Below, piece by piece: positions 55,658 through 64,000 of a DNA stretch of 64,000 bases (positions within the stretch are counted from its first letter, which is position 1; each line of letters starts with the position of its first letter). The translations under genes and the position numbers were made by a program. The notes under the pieces are model-generated. The model saw nothing but the letters and a program-made list of their open reading frames with translations. It had not been told where the DNA came from and searched no databases. Source of the stretch: Brevundimonas bullata (GTDB lineage: Bacteria; Pseudomonadota; Alphaproteobacteria; Caulobacterales; Caulobacteraceae); the NCBI RefSeq assembly GCF_003350205.1, contig NZ_QLLC01000013.1:1-64000 (forward strand), read 5' to 3'.

Positions 55658-56173
55658 ATGCGTAAGCTTCCTCTCGTCCTGACCGCTGCGGGCCTCGCGG
55701 CCGCCGCCCCCGCCGTCGCAACCGCCGCTGACCTGACCGTCAGCGTCGAGCTGCCGCGCATCGCCAGCGCCTCCTATCACCGGCCCTATGTGGCCGTGTG
55801 GATCGAGAAGCCGGACCAGTCGACGGCCCAGACCCTGGCCGTCTGGTACCAGCAGACCCGTAACAACGAGGGCGACGGCAAGGACTGGCTGAAGGATCTG
55901 CGCACCTGGTGGCGCAAGGGCGGTCGCGCCATGACCATGCCCGCCGACGGCGTGTCCGGCCCGACCAAGGCCCCCGGCCGACATTCAGTGACCGTGCCGG
56001 GCGCCCGCCTGCGCAACCTGCCTGCGGGCCAGTACAACATCGTCGTCGAGGCGGCCCGCGAACTGGGCGGCCGCGAGGTCGTCCGCGTGCCCTTCCGCTG
56101 GGGCGCCGCCAACACCGGCGCCGGAACCGGCGCCACCGAACTGGGCGCCGTTCGCGTCGCCGTGACCCGCTAA
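55658..56173 (+). CDS. DUF2271 periplasmic protein with a candidate flavinylation site
   Basis: A 171-residue protein with a Sec signal peptide ending ATAADL. The core has VAVWIEKPDQSTAQTLAVWY and TVPGARLRNLPAGQYNIVVE, as in DUF2271. The C-terminus reads NTGAGTGATELGAVRV; T157-G-A-T160 fits the S/T-G-A-T acceptor motif of ApbE targets such as NqrB, with Thr160 as the FMN site. ApbE is encoded two genes downstream. It would act as a periplasmic flavoprotein electron carrier. Confidence 0.8.
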   Translation: MRKLPLVLTAAGLAAAAPAVATAADLTVSVELPRIASASYHRPYVAVWIEKPDQSTAQTLAVWYQQTRNNEGDGKDWLKDLRTWWRKGGRAMTMPADGVSGPTKAPGRHSVTVPGARLRNLPAGQYNIVVEAARELGGREVVRVPFRWGAANTGAGTGATELGAVRVAVTR

Positions 56174-56185
56174 GAGGACCTGACC

Positions 56186-56992
56186 ATGAAGAAGACCCTC
56201 GCCTTCCTGACCCCCGCCTTGGCTCTGGCCGCCGTCCTGGCCGCCCCGCTGTCGGCTCAGGCGCACCGTGCCTGGCTGGCCCCGACCTCGACCGTCCTGT
56301 CGGGCAATGACGCCTGGGTCGGTTTCGACGCCGGCATGTCGAACGGGGTCTTCATCCCCGACCACGCCGCCATGCGTCTGGCCGGGCTGACCATCACCGC
56401 CCCGGACGGTTCGACCGCCCAGGCCGAGAACGTCCATCAGGCCAAGTACCGCTCCAGTTTCGACCTGCACCTGTCGCAGCCGGGCACCTATCGCGTCGCC
56501 AACGTCGGCTCGGGCTTCATGGCCAGCTACAAGCAGGGCGGCGAGCAGAAGCGCTGGCGCGGGGCCGAGGCCGACTTCCCCGGCGCCCTGCCCGCCGACG
56601 CCACCGACGTCGAGGCCGTGCGCACCGACAGCCGCACCGAGACCTTCGTCACCCTGGGCGAGCCGACCGACCTGACGCCGACCGGCAAGGGTCTGGAACT
56701 GGCGCCCGTCACCCATCCGAACGATCTGGCCGCCGGCGAGGCCGCGACCTTCAAGCTGCTGAAGGACGGTCAGCCTGCTGCGGGCGTGGACGTGACCATC
56801 GCCCGCGGCGGCACCCGCTACCGCAACAACCCCGAAGAGATCACGGTCAAGACGGGCGCTGACGGCGCCTTCTCCGTGACCTGGCCGGAAGCCGGTCTCT
56901 ACTGGCTGGGCGCCTCGGTGCGGACGGCGGGCGTGAACGGCCAGCCCGGCTCGAACGCCTCGTGGAACGGCGCGCTGGAAGTCCTGCCCTGA
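56186..56992 (+). CDS. DUF4198 periplasmic protein
   Basis: A 268-residue protein with a signal peptide ending LSAQAH, so His is the first mature residue, followed by RAWLAPTSTVL. The pattern (H-x-x-W-L-x-P near the N-terminus, beta-rich body, a C-terminal Ig-like module with GTRYRNNPEEITVKT) fits the DUF4198 family, which is linked to metal uptake systems. The N-terminal His could bind a metal. It follows the DUF2271 gene by 12 bp. Confidence 0.82.
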   Translation: MKKTLAFLTPALALAAVLAAPLSAQAHRAWLAPTSTVLSGNDAWVGFDAGMSNGVFIPDHAAMRLAGLTITAPDGSTAQAENVHQAKYRSSFDLHLSQPGTYRVANVGSGFMASYKQGGEQKRWRGAEADFPGALPADATDVEAVRTDSRTETFVTLGEPTDLTPTGKGLELAPVTHPNDLAAGEAATFKLLKDGQPAAGVDVTIARGGTRYRNNPEEITVKTGADGAFSVTWPEAGLYWLGASVRTAGVNGQPGSNASWNGALEVLP

Positions 56993-57042
56993 CCTCGAAA
57001 CGCTCCAGCTCGGCGCCGCCGCCGCTCCAGATCGGTGCGGCG

Positions 57043-58083
57043 GTGGAAGGCCGTCAGGACAGCCGCGTCCTGATCCCGCCGACCACCCGCGCGCCCGAAC
57101 GGCCGCCTAGCGACCTGATCTGGTCGCTGGCGGGGGAGAGCATGGGCACCACCTGGTCGGTGCGTCTGGTTCCGCCGCCCCAAACCTCAGATCTCGGCGT
57201 GACCCAGGACGCGTTTCAGGCGGTCATCAAGGAAGAGCTGGCGCGCATCATCGCCCTGTTCAGCCCGTGGACGCCGAGCAGCGAGATCAGCCGGTTCAAC
57301 ACCGCCCCCGCCGGGACGTGGAAGCTGTCGGACGACTTCTGGAGCCTGTTGAACGCGGCGCTGGATCTGGCCGACGATGTCAACGGCGCGGTCGATCCGA
57401 CCCTGGGGACGCTGGTCGATCTGTGGGGGTTCGGTCCGCCGGGGCCGCGCGATCCGCTCAATCCCCTGCCGTCTGCTGAAGAGGTCGAGGCGGCCCTGGC
57501 CGTGTCCGGCTGGCAGAAGCTGCGGCTGAACCGCGACGCGCAGGCGGCGGTGCAGGCGGGGGGGATGAAGCTGGACTTCTCAGGGATAGCCAAGGGTCAC
57601 GCGGTGGACCGGGTTTCGGCGCGCCTGACCGAGATGGGCGCGACGTCGCATCTGGTCGAGATCGGCGGCGAGTTGCTGGGGCGCGGGGTCAAGCCGGACG
57701 CCCAGCCTTGGTGGGTCGAGATTGAGGCTGTGCCGGGGTCGCCCGCGCCGCATACGGTGGCGGCTCTGTTCGACATGGCGGTGGCCACATCCGGCGACTG
57801 GCGCCGCGCCTTCGTGCATGAGGAGCGCCTCTATCCGCACACCCTAGACGGCGCGACCGGACGGCCGGTGGACAATGGCCTGGCGCAGGTCACTGTCTTT
57901 GACGCCTCGGCCATGCGCGCCGATGCGTGGGCCACGGCCCTGACCGTGCTGGGGCCGTTCGACGGGCCGGAGTTCGCCGAGGCGATGCAGATCGCGGCCC
58001 ACTTCGTCGAGCGGACGCCGCGCGGCCTGGTCGAGCGGATGACGCCCGCCTTCGCCGCCATGACGGACGAAGAAGAAGCCTGA
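57043..58083 (+). CDS. apbE: FAD:protein FMN transferase (ApbE family)
   Basis: A protein of about 346 residues with the ApbE core: GESMGTTWSVRL near the start, FSPWTPSSEISRFN, NGAVDPTLGTLVDLWGFG, KLDFSGIAKGHAVDR and the metal-site segment ADAWATALTVLG. It attaches FMN from FAD to a Thr or Ser of target proteins. No signal peptide or lipobox is visible, unlike most ApbE proteins. The start is unsure: GTG 57043 leads into RVLIPP, and a GTG at 56962 overlaps the previous gene by 31 bp. The DUF2271 protein is the probable target. Confidence 0.85.
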   Translation: MEGRQDSRVLIPPTTRAPERPPSDLIWSLAGESMGTTWSVRLVPPPQTSDLGVTQDAFQAVIKEELARIIALFSPWTPSSEISRFNTAPAGTWKLSDDFWSLLNAALDLADDVNGAVDPTLGTLVDLWGFGPPGPRDPLNPLPSAEEVEAALAVSGWQKLRLNRDAQAAVQAGGMKLDFSGIAKGHAVDRVSARLTEMGATSHLVEIGGELLGRGVKPDAQPWWVEIEAVPGSPAPHTVAALFDMAVATSGDWRRAFVHEERLYPHTLDGATGRPVDNGLAQVTVFDASAMRADAWATALTVLGPFDGPEFAEAMQIAAHFVERTPRGLVERMTPAFAAMTDEEEA

Positions 58084-58085
58084 TC

Positions 58086-59459
58086 GTGACCGCCGACCTG
58101 TCCCGCTGGTTGTGGACCGGCGTCGCTTTGATCCTGTGGCTGGGCCTGATCGGCCTGACGGTCTGGCGCGTGCGCGCCGCCGCGAGAAAGGCCGCCGAAC
58201 AGACGCGACTGCTGGCCGAGGCGGCCGGCGAGGACGCTGTCCTGATCGCCTTCGCCAGTCAGACCGGGTTCGGCGAGGAACTGGCCTGGATGACGGCGCG
58301 AGCGCTGGGCGACGGCGGCGTCGGCGCGCGGATCGTCGCTTTCAGCGATCTGGATCTGGAAACGCTGAACAGCGCGCGCCGCCTGCTGGTCATCGCCTCG
58401 ACCACCGGCGAGGGCGATGCGCCCGACAGCTCGGCCCGCTTCGTACGACAGGTGATGAAGGCGGACGTGGACCTGTCGCACCTGTCCTATGGCCTGCTGG
58501 CCTTGGGCGACCGCTCCTATGACGCCTATTGCAGTTTCGGCCACGCGGTCGGCGACTGGCTGGACCGCAGCGGCGCCCAGACCCTGTTCGACCGGGTCGA
58601 GGTGGACAACGGCGACGCGGGCGCCATCCGCCACTGGCAGCATCAGTTGAACCAGATCACGGGCGCCACCTCAGCCCCCGACTGGACCCCGCCCGCCTAT
58701 GACCGCTGGCGTCTGGTCGAGCGGCGCCTGCTCAACGCGGGCAGCCCCGGCGGTGAGGCCTGGCATCTGGCGTTCGCGCCCATCGACCATACGCCTGACT
58801 GGGCGGCGGGCGACATCGCCGAGGTCGGTCTGCCCGTCCGCGACGGCGAGCAGCCGGCCAGCCGTGAATATTCGGTCGCCTCCCTGCCCTCGGACGGGCG
58901 GGTCGAGTTCTGCATCCGCCTGATGACGCGGCCCGACGGGACGCCGGGTCTGGCTTCAGGCTGGCTGACGCAGGACGTGCAGATCGGCGACGAGATCGCC
59001 ATGCGGGTGCGGGCCAACCGCGGCTTCCACGCGCCGCCGCCGGAAGCCCCCATCATCCTGATCGGCAACGGCACCGGGATCGCGGGGCTGCGCGGGCATT
59101 TGAAGGCGCGGGCGCAGTTCGCGAAGACCAGCGGGGCGTGGCTGCTGTTCGGCGAACGGACGCGGGCGCACGACGCCCTCTATGACGCGGACCTGCAAGG
59201 GTGGCTGGCCTCGGGGGTTCTGACCCGTCTGGACCGCGCCTTCTCGCGCGACGGGGGCGAGCATCGCTACGTCCAGTCGCTGGTGGCGGAACACGCCCGG
59301 CCGATGGCCGACTGGGTCGATCGCGGGGCCTATGTCTATGTCTGCGGCAGTCTGGAAGGCATGTCGAAGGGCGTGCATGCGGCGCTGGAAGCGGCGCTGG
59401 GCGAGGAGCGGCTGATGCGGCTGACGGAAGCCGGGCGGTACAGGCGCGACGTTTACTAA
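58086..59459 (+). CDS. membrane-anchored flavodoxin/ferredoxin-NADP reductase fusion (sulfite reductase flavoprotein-like)
   Basis: A 457-residue protein from the GTG at 58086, two bases after the apbE stop. One N-terminal span (about 7-27) is followed by a flavodoxin-like domain (about 52-195; VLIAFASQTGFGEELA, IASTTGEGDAPDS) and an FAD/NADPH reductase domain (about 220-457; REYSVASLP, LIGNGTGIAGLRGHL, LLFGERT, YVYVCGS). It should pass electrons from NADPH through FAD and FMN to a membrane partner, here most likely the PepSY protein. The frame is open further upstream to 57927, but that part overlaps apbE. Confidence 0.87.
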   Translation: MTADLSRWLWTGVALILWLGLIGLTVWRVRAAARKAAEQTRLLAEAAGEDAVLIAFASQTGFGEELAWMTARALGDGGVGARIVAFSDLDLETLNSARRLLVIASTTGEGDAPDSSARFVRQVMKADVDLSHLSYGLLALGDRSYDAYCSFGHAVGDWLDRSGAQTLFDRVEVDNGDAGAIRHWQHQLNQITGATSAPDWTPPAYDRWRLVERRLLNAGSPGGEAWHLAFAPIDHTPDWAAGDIAEVGLPVRDGEQPASREYSVASLPSDGRVEFCIRLMTRPDGTPGLASGWLTQDVQIGDEIAMRVRANRGFHAPPPEAPIILIGNGTGIAGLRGHLKARAQFAKTSGAWLLFGERTRAHDALYDADLQGWLASGVLTRLDRAFSRDGGEHRYVQSLVAEHARPMADWVDRGAYVYVCGSLEGMSKGVHAALEAALGEERLMRLTEAGRYRRDVY

Positions 59460-59467
59460 GGCCTCTG

Positions 59468-59622
59468 CTTTCCTCCCCATTTCATGGGGAGGTGGCGCGA
59501 CGCAAAGCGTCGTGACGGAGGGGGCGACGCCGCCCTTTCCGAATGGACGCTCATAATCAGGGCGACAGCGTCGCCCCCTCCACCGCTACGCGGTCCCCCT
59601 CCCCATGAAATGGGGAGGAAAG
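59468..59622. repeat. intergenic palindromic repeat, family B copy 2
   Basis: Begins CTTTCCTCCCCATTTCATGG and ends CCATGAAATGGGGAGGAAAG, its exact inverted copy. The interior GGGAGGTGGCGCG, GTGACGGAGGGGGCGAC and the inverted GTCGCCCCCTCCACCGCTAC are shared with copy 1 at 40299. It fills the gap between two convergent iron-system genes. Confidence 0.85.
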
Positions 59623-59629
59623 ATGGGCG

Positions 59630-60307
59630 TCATACCTCCGACCAGCGGCGCAGCAGGTTGTGATAGAGGCCGGTCAGTTCGATGACGGCCTGATCCTTTG
59701 GCCCCTTGTCGAGGTTGACCCTCTGGGTGGCCACGTCGAGGCGGAACAGGCTTTCACGGTCGGCGTCGTCGCGGACCAGGCTTTGCAGCCACATGAAACT
59801 GGAGACGCGGGCGCCGCGCGTGACAGGGGTGACGCGGTGCAGGCTCTTGGACGGATAGAGGACCAGGTCGCCGGCGGGCAGCTTGACCGACTGCGCGCCG
59901 TACAGTTCCTCGATGATCAGTTCGCCGCCGTCGTAGTCCTCGGGCTCGGACAGGAAGAGGGTGGCCGAGAGGTCGCTGCGGATGCGCAGATCGCCTCTCT
60001 GACGGATGGCGTTGTCGACGTGGAGGCCGAACTCGCCGCCGCCCTCGTAGCGATTGAACAGGGGCGGAAAGATCGTGTGCGGCAGGGCCGCCGAGACGAA
60101 CATGGGGTTGGCGTTCAGGGCCTGGACGATCAGGGCGGAGACCTCGCGCGCCGACGCGCTGTCCTCGGGCAGTTGCTGGTTCTTCTTGGCCGTCGCGGAC
60201 TGGTGGCCCGAGGTCATGTTGCCGTCGGCCCAGGGACCGGCGTCCAGGGTCCGGCGCAGGGCCGCGACCTCGGCCTTGGTGAAGACGTCGGGGATGTGCA
60301 GCAGCAT
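59630..60307 (-). CDS. piuC: Fe(II)/2-oxoglutarate dioxygenase, PiuC/PKHD type
   Basis: A 225-residue hydroxylase with the iron ligands His96 and Asp98 in FGLHVDNAI and His157 in [13 protein letters not shown], where Arg167 would bind 2-oxoglutarate. This matches the PKHD-type family of YbiX/PiuC, commonly found beside TonB siderophore receptors. It lies 80 bp downstream of such a receptor on the same strand. The frame is open far upstream, but that is the shadow of the receptor gene; the ATG at 60307 is the family start. Substrate unknown. Confidence 0.9.
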   Translation of the reverse strand: MLLHIPDVFTKAEVAALRRTLDAGPWADGNMTSGHQSATAKKNQQLPEDSASAREVSALIVQALNANPMFVSAALPHTIFPPLFNRYEGGGEFGLHVDNAIRQRGDLRIRSDLSATLFLSEPEDYDGGELIIEELYGAQSVKLPAGDLVLYPSKSLHRVTPVTRGARVSSFMWLQSLVRDDADRESLFRLDVATQRVNLDKGPKDQAVIELTGLYHNLLRRWSEV

Positions 60308-60387
60308 GGGAGCCTCGATCAAATGCGCATCGGCCCCGCCGCTCAATGGAACGACGGGGCCGACAGAATGGCGCGAAACGCCGTCTC

Positions 60388-62664
60388 TTAGTAGCGCAGG
60401 TTCAGCGTCAGGATGGCCGAACGGGCCGGGGCCACGTCGGCGTGGTGAACGCCGTTGGTGCGGCTGATGTATTCCTCGTCGCCCGCGTTCTGGACGTTCA
60501 ACTGCAGCGAGGCGCGGTCGTTGATGTCGTAGGCGGCGAACAGGTCCACGCGGGTGTAGGCCGGGGCGTAGATGCGGTTGCCGCCGCCGCCGGCGCCGCC
60601 CTGATTGCCGCCGAACGACTTGGACACATAATAGACGCCGCCGCCCAGGCTGAGCTGGGGCAGGAGCCGGTAGGTGGTGAACAGGCTGGCGCTGTGCTCG
60701 GGCGTATTGGCCAGGGCCTCGCCGACGTTGACGTTGTTGTAGGCGCCCTTGGTCAGCTCGGAATCCATCCAGGTGTAGCCGCCGAAGACCTGCCACTTGT
60801 CGGTGACATTGCCCGAGACGCCCAGTTCGAGGCCTTGAACCTCGGCCTCGCCGGCCTGCTCATAGACGCCTGCGGACACCTGGATCTGAGCGTTCTTGCG
60901 CACGGTCTTGAACAGGGCGCCGCTGAGGGCCAGGCGGTCGTTGAACAGGTTGGCCTTGGCGCCGATCTCGAAGCTCTCGGTCTCCTCCGGGTCCAGCAGT
61001 TCTGTCGCCAGATTGCCCGTGCCCAGGCCGTTGCCGTTGTTCTGGTCGCCGGCCGAGATGGTCGGCGGCGTCGAGGAGGTGGCCCAGGAGGCGTAGAGGC
61101 TGCTGTTGGCCGTCGGCTTGTAGACCAGCCCGACCTGATAGTTGACGAAGTCCCAGTCGCCGCTGCGCGGGGTCAGCTTGGCGGGCGCGCCCACCCAGTC
61201 CGCGCCCTCGACCGAATAGTCGTCCCAGCGCAGGCCGAGGTTCAGAATCCACTTTTCGCCGAACGCCATGGAGTCGAAGGCGTAGAGACCCAGGGTGTCG
61301 GTCGTGTTGTAGCTGACATTGCCGCGCGTGACTGTGCCGGTCCAGGGGTCGTTCGGATTGGGGGCATAGACCGGGGTGCAGTCGAGGCCCGTCAAGGGCG
61401 CCGGGCAGGCCGTGCCGGTCAGGGTGGTGACGGTATAGCCGGCGTTGCGGTTCTTCTCACGCGACAGCTCCAGACCCAGGTCGAAGTTGTGCTTGATCGC
61501 GCCGGTCAGGAAGGAGCCGTGCAGGTCGGTGACGTTGGCCAGGGTCTCGGTCGGGTTCCAGCGCGACTTCAGGCCCCGTTTCATCCACCAGACGCCGTTG
61601 ATGTTCTGCGCCGCGCCGCCGTCGCCGGGGTTGGTGACGATGTAGTCGTTCAGCGTCTGCGAATAGCGGGTGACGTTGCGCAGGGCGAGCGTGTCGCTGA
61701 AACGGTGCTCGACATCCAGGGTCAGGGTGTCGACCGTGTTGTTCAGATAGTCGCGCGCCTTCAGCCCGTAGAAGCTGTCGTAGGGCACGTCGAGGACGCC
61801 CGAGGCGTCGGGGCGCGGGGCATTGGCGCCGCCCAGCTTGGTGTAGAGCGGGATGCCGTAGTCAGGCATCTGATTGCTGTCGAGGTGGTAGTAGCTGGCG
61901 GTGATCGTGGTCGGCGTGCCGAGGCCCGCCGCGACCGAGGCGGCCACGCCCCACTTGTCGAAGTCGACGGCGTTGCGGCCGGCGACGTCGCCCTGGGACG
62001 CCATGACGTTCAGGCGCATGGCGGCGGTGGGGCTGACCTGCCAGTTGGCGTCCACCGTGCCGCGCGCATAGGAATCCGTGCCGACGCCGGCCGAGCCGTG
62101 GACGAAGTTCTGCAGGCGCGGAGCCTTGGAGCCCAGGTTGATGCTGCCGCCGCCCGAGCCGCGCCCCGAATAGACCGAGTCCGGCCCCTTGATGACCTCG
62201 ACCTGCTCCAGGTTGAAGACCTCGCGCTGCTGGCCGCCGGTGTCGCGAATGCCGTCGACGAAGATGTTGTTGCCCGAGGCCTGGCCGCGAATGAAGGGCC
62301 GGTCGGCCAGCGGCTGCCCGCCTTCACCGGCGCCGAAGGTGATGCCCGGCGAGGTGCGAAGAATGTCTTGCAGCGAGGTGGCGGCGGTCTGTTCGATGAT
62401 CTGTTGCGGGATCACCGTGACCGCGCGCGGCGTGTCGACCAGGGGGGCGACGAAGGTCGGGTCCTTGGGCTCGCGCTTGATGCGCTGGCCGTGCACGTCG
62501 ACGGCGCTCAGGGTCGTGGCGTCTTGCGTGATGTCCGTGGCGTCGTTCGGGGCGGCGGCTACCGGGGCGTCGTTCGCCGCCAGAACGGGCGAGGCGCACA
62601 GCATGCCGGCGGCGCTGGAAGCGAACAGGAGCGCCTTGAGGGCGGAGGAACGAGCGTCGGACAT
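60388..62664 (-). CDS. TonB-dependent siderophore receptor (Fiu-like)
   Basis: A 758-residue outer-membrane receptor with a signal peptide ending near VLAANDA. The plug reads [20 protein letters not shown], then [19 protein letters not shown] and the plug end [19 protein letters not shown]. That sequence pattern and the partner piuC match catecholate receptors such as Fiu. The barrel ends LTLNLRY. It imports a ferric catecholate-type siderophore or breakdown product using TonB energy. A Fur-like site lies 75 bases upstream. Confidence 0.92.
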   Translation of the reverse strand: MSDARSSALKALLFASSAAGMLCASPVLAANDAPVAAAPNDATDITQDATTLSAVDVHGQRIKREPKDPTFVAPLVDTPRAVTVIPQQIIEQTAATSLQDILRTSPGITFGAGEGGQPLADRPFIRGQASGNNIFVDGIRDTGGQQREVFNLEQVEVIKGPDSVYSGRGSGGGSINLGSKAPRLQNFVHGSAGVGTDSYARGTVDANWQVSPTAAMRLNVMASQGDVAGRNAVDFDKWGVAASVAAGLGTPTTITASYYHLDSNQMPDYGIPLYTKLGGANAPRPDASGVLDVPYDSFYGLKARDYLNNTVDTLTLDVEHRFSDTLALRNVTRYSQTLNDYIVTNPGDGGAAQNINGVWWMKRGLKSRWNPTETLANVTDLHGSFLTGAIKHNFDLGLELSREKNRNAGYTVTTLTGTACPAPLTGLDCTPVYAPNPNDPWTGTVTRGNVSYNTTDTLGLYAFDSMAFGEKWILNLGLRWDDYSVEGADWVGAPAKLTPRSGDWDFVNYQVGLVYKPTANSSLYASWATSSTPPTISAGDQNNGNGLGTGNLATELLDPEETESFEIGAKANLFNDRLALSGALFKTVRKNAQIQVSAGVYEQAGEAEVQGLELGVSGNVTDKWQVFGGYTWMDSELTKGAYNNVNVGEALANTPEHSASLFTTYRLLPQLSLGGGVYYVSKSFGGNQGGAGGGGNRIYAPAYTRVDLFAAYDINDRASLQLNVQNAGDEEYISRTNGVHHADVAPARSAILTLNLRY

Positions 62665-62738
62665 GGGGGAGGAACCAGTCGGTTAGTTTTGAGACCGGCT
62701 CGCAATATCACCTTTTCCGCCTGCGACAATCTGACTCC

Positions 62739-62753
62739 TGCGACTAAATCGCA
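62739..62753 (-). promoter_or_regulatory. candidate Fur box of the siderophore receptor
   Basis: On the minus strand TGCGATTTAGTCGCA, matching TGCnAATnATTnGCA at 10 of 12 defined positions and nearly palindromic. A perfect palindrome CGCAATTGCG (62750-62759) overlaps its edge. Position suits iron repression of the receptor/piuC transcript. Confidence 0.45.
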
Positions 62754-62793
62754 ATTGCGGCAGGGATGTCACACCGTCGTCACGACGGCGCCC

Positions 62794-64000
62794 TCAGCCC
62801 GGTTTCGCCACCGCCTTGATCGAGATCGCGGGGTCGGCCAGCAAGGCCGCATCCACCGGCGTCGCCTTGCCGATCAGCAGGCGCCCGCCCATGAATTCGG
62901 CGGGCGCATTGACCGCCTCGACGCAGACGATGCGGTCGCCGTTCAGGTGGAAGACGGCGAAACCGCCCGTCGCCGGATCGCCGCGCACCACCTGACGGTC
63001 GGCGTCGAAGGGCAGGCCGGCGATCTGAAGCTTGACGTCGTATTGGTCGGACCAGAACCACGGCACCTCGGGCGCGGGCGCCGCGCGGCCGACGATGGCG
63101 GCGGCGGCCTGCTTGGCTTGCTCCAGGGCGTTGGGCACGCTTTCCAGACGGTGCATCCGCCCGCCGTGGACCGGGATGGGCCGATGGGTCACGTCGCCGA
63201 TGGCGTAGATGGCGGGGTCGCTGGTGCGGGCGGTCTCGTCCACCACCACGCCGTTTTCGCACGCCAGACCGGCAGTCCGCGCCAGAGCCTCGCGCGCCAG
63301 GGCCCCGACGCCGACCAGGATGGCGTCGGCGGCGATCAGGCCGCCGTCCGCGAGCCGCACGCCGCCGTCCTCGAAGCCCGCAACCTCGGCGCCCGTCAGG
63401 ATCTCGACCCCGTGACGGCGATGCAGGTCGGTGAAGAAGGCCGACAGGGTCTGCGACGCCACGCGGGCCAGCACCCGGTCCATGCGCTCGATCACAACGG
63501 CTTCCGCGCCCAGAGCGCGGGCCGAAGCCGCCGCCTCCAGCCCCACATAGCCGCCGCCGACGACGGCCAGACGCTGGCCGGGAGACAGGGCGGATTTGAG
63601 CCGCTCGGCGTCGTCGAGCGTGCGCAGCTCCAGAAGCCCGGGGCGGTCGGCGCCGGGGATGGCCAGCTTGCGCGCCATCGAGCCGGTGGCGAGGATCAGC
63701 ACGTCGTAGGCCTCGACCGCGCCGTCAGCGAAGGTCACGGTCCTGGCCGCCGCGTCGATGGCGGTCGCGGTGACGCCGGTGCGCAGGTCGATCTTCTGTT
63801 CGGCGTAGAAGCTCTCGGGGCGCAGCAGCAGGTCCTCCAGACCCGCCTCCCCCTTCAGCCAGGCCTTGGACAGGGGCGGTCGCTGATAGGGCGCCGCCGC
63901 CTCCTCGCCCGCCAGGACGATCTCGCCCTCGAAGCCATATTGTCTCAGCAGCGCCGCCGCCGAGCCCCCCGCGTGTCCCGCGCCGATAATCAGAACCTTG
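62794..64000 (-). CDS. FAD/NAD(P)-dependent oxidoreductase, ferredoxin reductase type (5' end missing)
   Basis: The C-terminal 401 residues of a pyridine-nucleotide oxidoreductase, cut at its start by the window edge. Visible parts: FAD Rossmann motif VLIIGAGHAGGSAA, substrate loop PYQRPPLSKAWLKG, the NAD(P) motif AVVGGGYVGLEAAAS, and the FAD-binding YAIGDVTHRPIP, then a reductase C-terminal domain. This pattern is that of ferredoxin and rubredoxin reductases in dioxygenase or P450 systems. It lies 130 bp upstream of the receptor on the same strand, so it may be a separate unit. Its partner ferredoxin is not visible. Confidence 0.88.
   Translation of the reverse strand, partial: KVLIIGAGHAGGSAAALLRQYGFEGEIVLAGEEAAAPYQRPPLSKAWLKGEAGLEDLLLRPESFYAEQKIDLRTGVTATAIDAAARTVTFADGAVEAYDVLILATGSMARKLAIPGADRPGLLELRTLDDAERLKSALSPGQRLAVVGGGYVGLEAAASARALGAEAVVIERMDRVLARVASQTLSAFFTDLHRRHGVEILTGAEVAGFEDGGVRLADGGLIAADAILVGVGALAREALARTAGLACENGVVVDETARTSDPAIYAIGDVTHRPIPVHGGRMHRLESVPNALEQAKQAAAAIVGRAAPAPEVPWFWSDQYDVKLQIAGLPFDADRQVVRGDPATGGFAVFHLNGDRIVCVEAVNAPAEFMGGRLLIGKATPVDAALLADPAISIKAVAKPG

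Noticed and set aside
58620..58690. TGATSAP in the flavodoxin/FNR reductase as an ApbE acceptor site
   Set aside because: It lies in a domain predicted to be cytoplasmic and lacks the downstream part of the acceptor consensus, so the DUF2271 site is preferred.

Overview
The window is high-GC chromosomal DNA from an alphaproteobacterium, most likely Brevundimonas or a close relative in Caulobacterales. This rests on very strong G/C third positions, a MotA of caulobacterial type, many small Ala/Pro-rich lipoproteins, large TonB-dependent receptors and S46 dipeptidyl-peptidases. No rRNA, tRNA, CRISPR array or intact mobile element was seen. The only mobile-type trace is a 17-codon ORF end at position 1. 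Identifications come from reading motifs in translations, not from database searches.

Layout. 1-9.6 kb: DsbA-like oxidoreductase, lipoprotein RNase T2, globin-coupled diguanylate cyclase, an ABC-2 exporter pair, a lipocalin and a sorbosone-dehydrogenase-like lipoprotein, plus two Pro/Ala-rich single-span proteins. 9.9-20.8 kb: acyl-CoA synthetase, motA, three small lipoproteins, mnmC and an RND adaptor/pump pair. 21-28.9 kb: TonB receptor, uvrB, then an AT-richer island with a ParA-like ATPase and an unknown partner; a diverged echo of the uvrB 3' end sits at the island edge. 29-33.1 kb: a minus-strand operon with four pterin genes (two FolB-fold proteins, a 6-pyruvoyl-tetrahydropterin-synthase-fold enzyme, a FolM-type reductase), two DUF4870-like membrane proteins and an acetyltransferase, headed by a 26-residue membrane peptide.

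33.2-42.5 kb: Nudix hydrolase, YdcZ-like transporter, uvrC, beta-carbonic anhydrase, pgsA, an acetyltransferase and two S46 peptidases. 42.7-45.7 kb: a DevBCA/MacAB-like exporter. 46-52.3 kb: enoyl-CoA hydratase, a 52-residue protein, DUF1289, a retropepsin-like protease, an S66 LD-carboxypeptidase divergent from an Mpl/MurC-like ligase, and a hybrid histidine kinase. 52.5-54.9 kb: a translationally coupled glycosyltransferase and outer-membrane barrel, probably for exopolysaccharide.

54.9-64 kb is the most coherent system: PepSY membrane protein, DUF2271 and DUF4198 periplasmic proteins, ApbE flavin transferase and a membrane-anchored flavodoxin/FNR reductase on the plus strand, facing a PiuC-type dioxygenase, a siderophore TonB receptor and an FAD/NAD(P) oxidoreductase on the minus strand. 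Fur-like palindromes precede both arms, and the DUF2271 protein ends in a TGAT motif like ApbE acceptor sites. I read this as an iron-regulated uptake module with a flavin-based extracytosolic reductase.

Three families of intergenic palindromic repeats (four, two and one copies here) fill most of the gene-free gaps from 29 to 60 kb.
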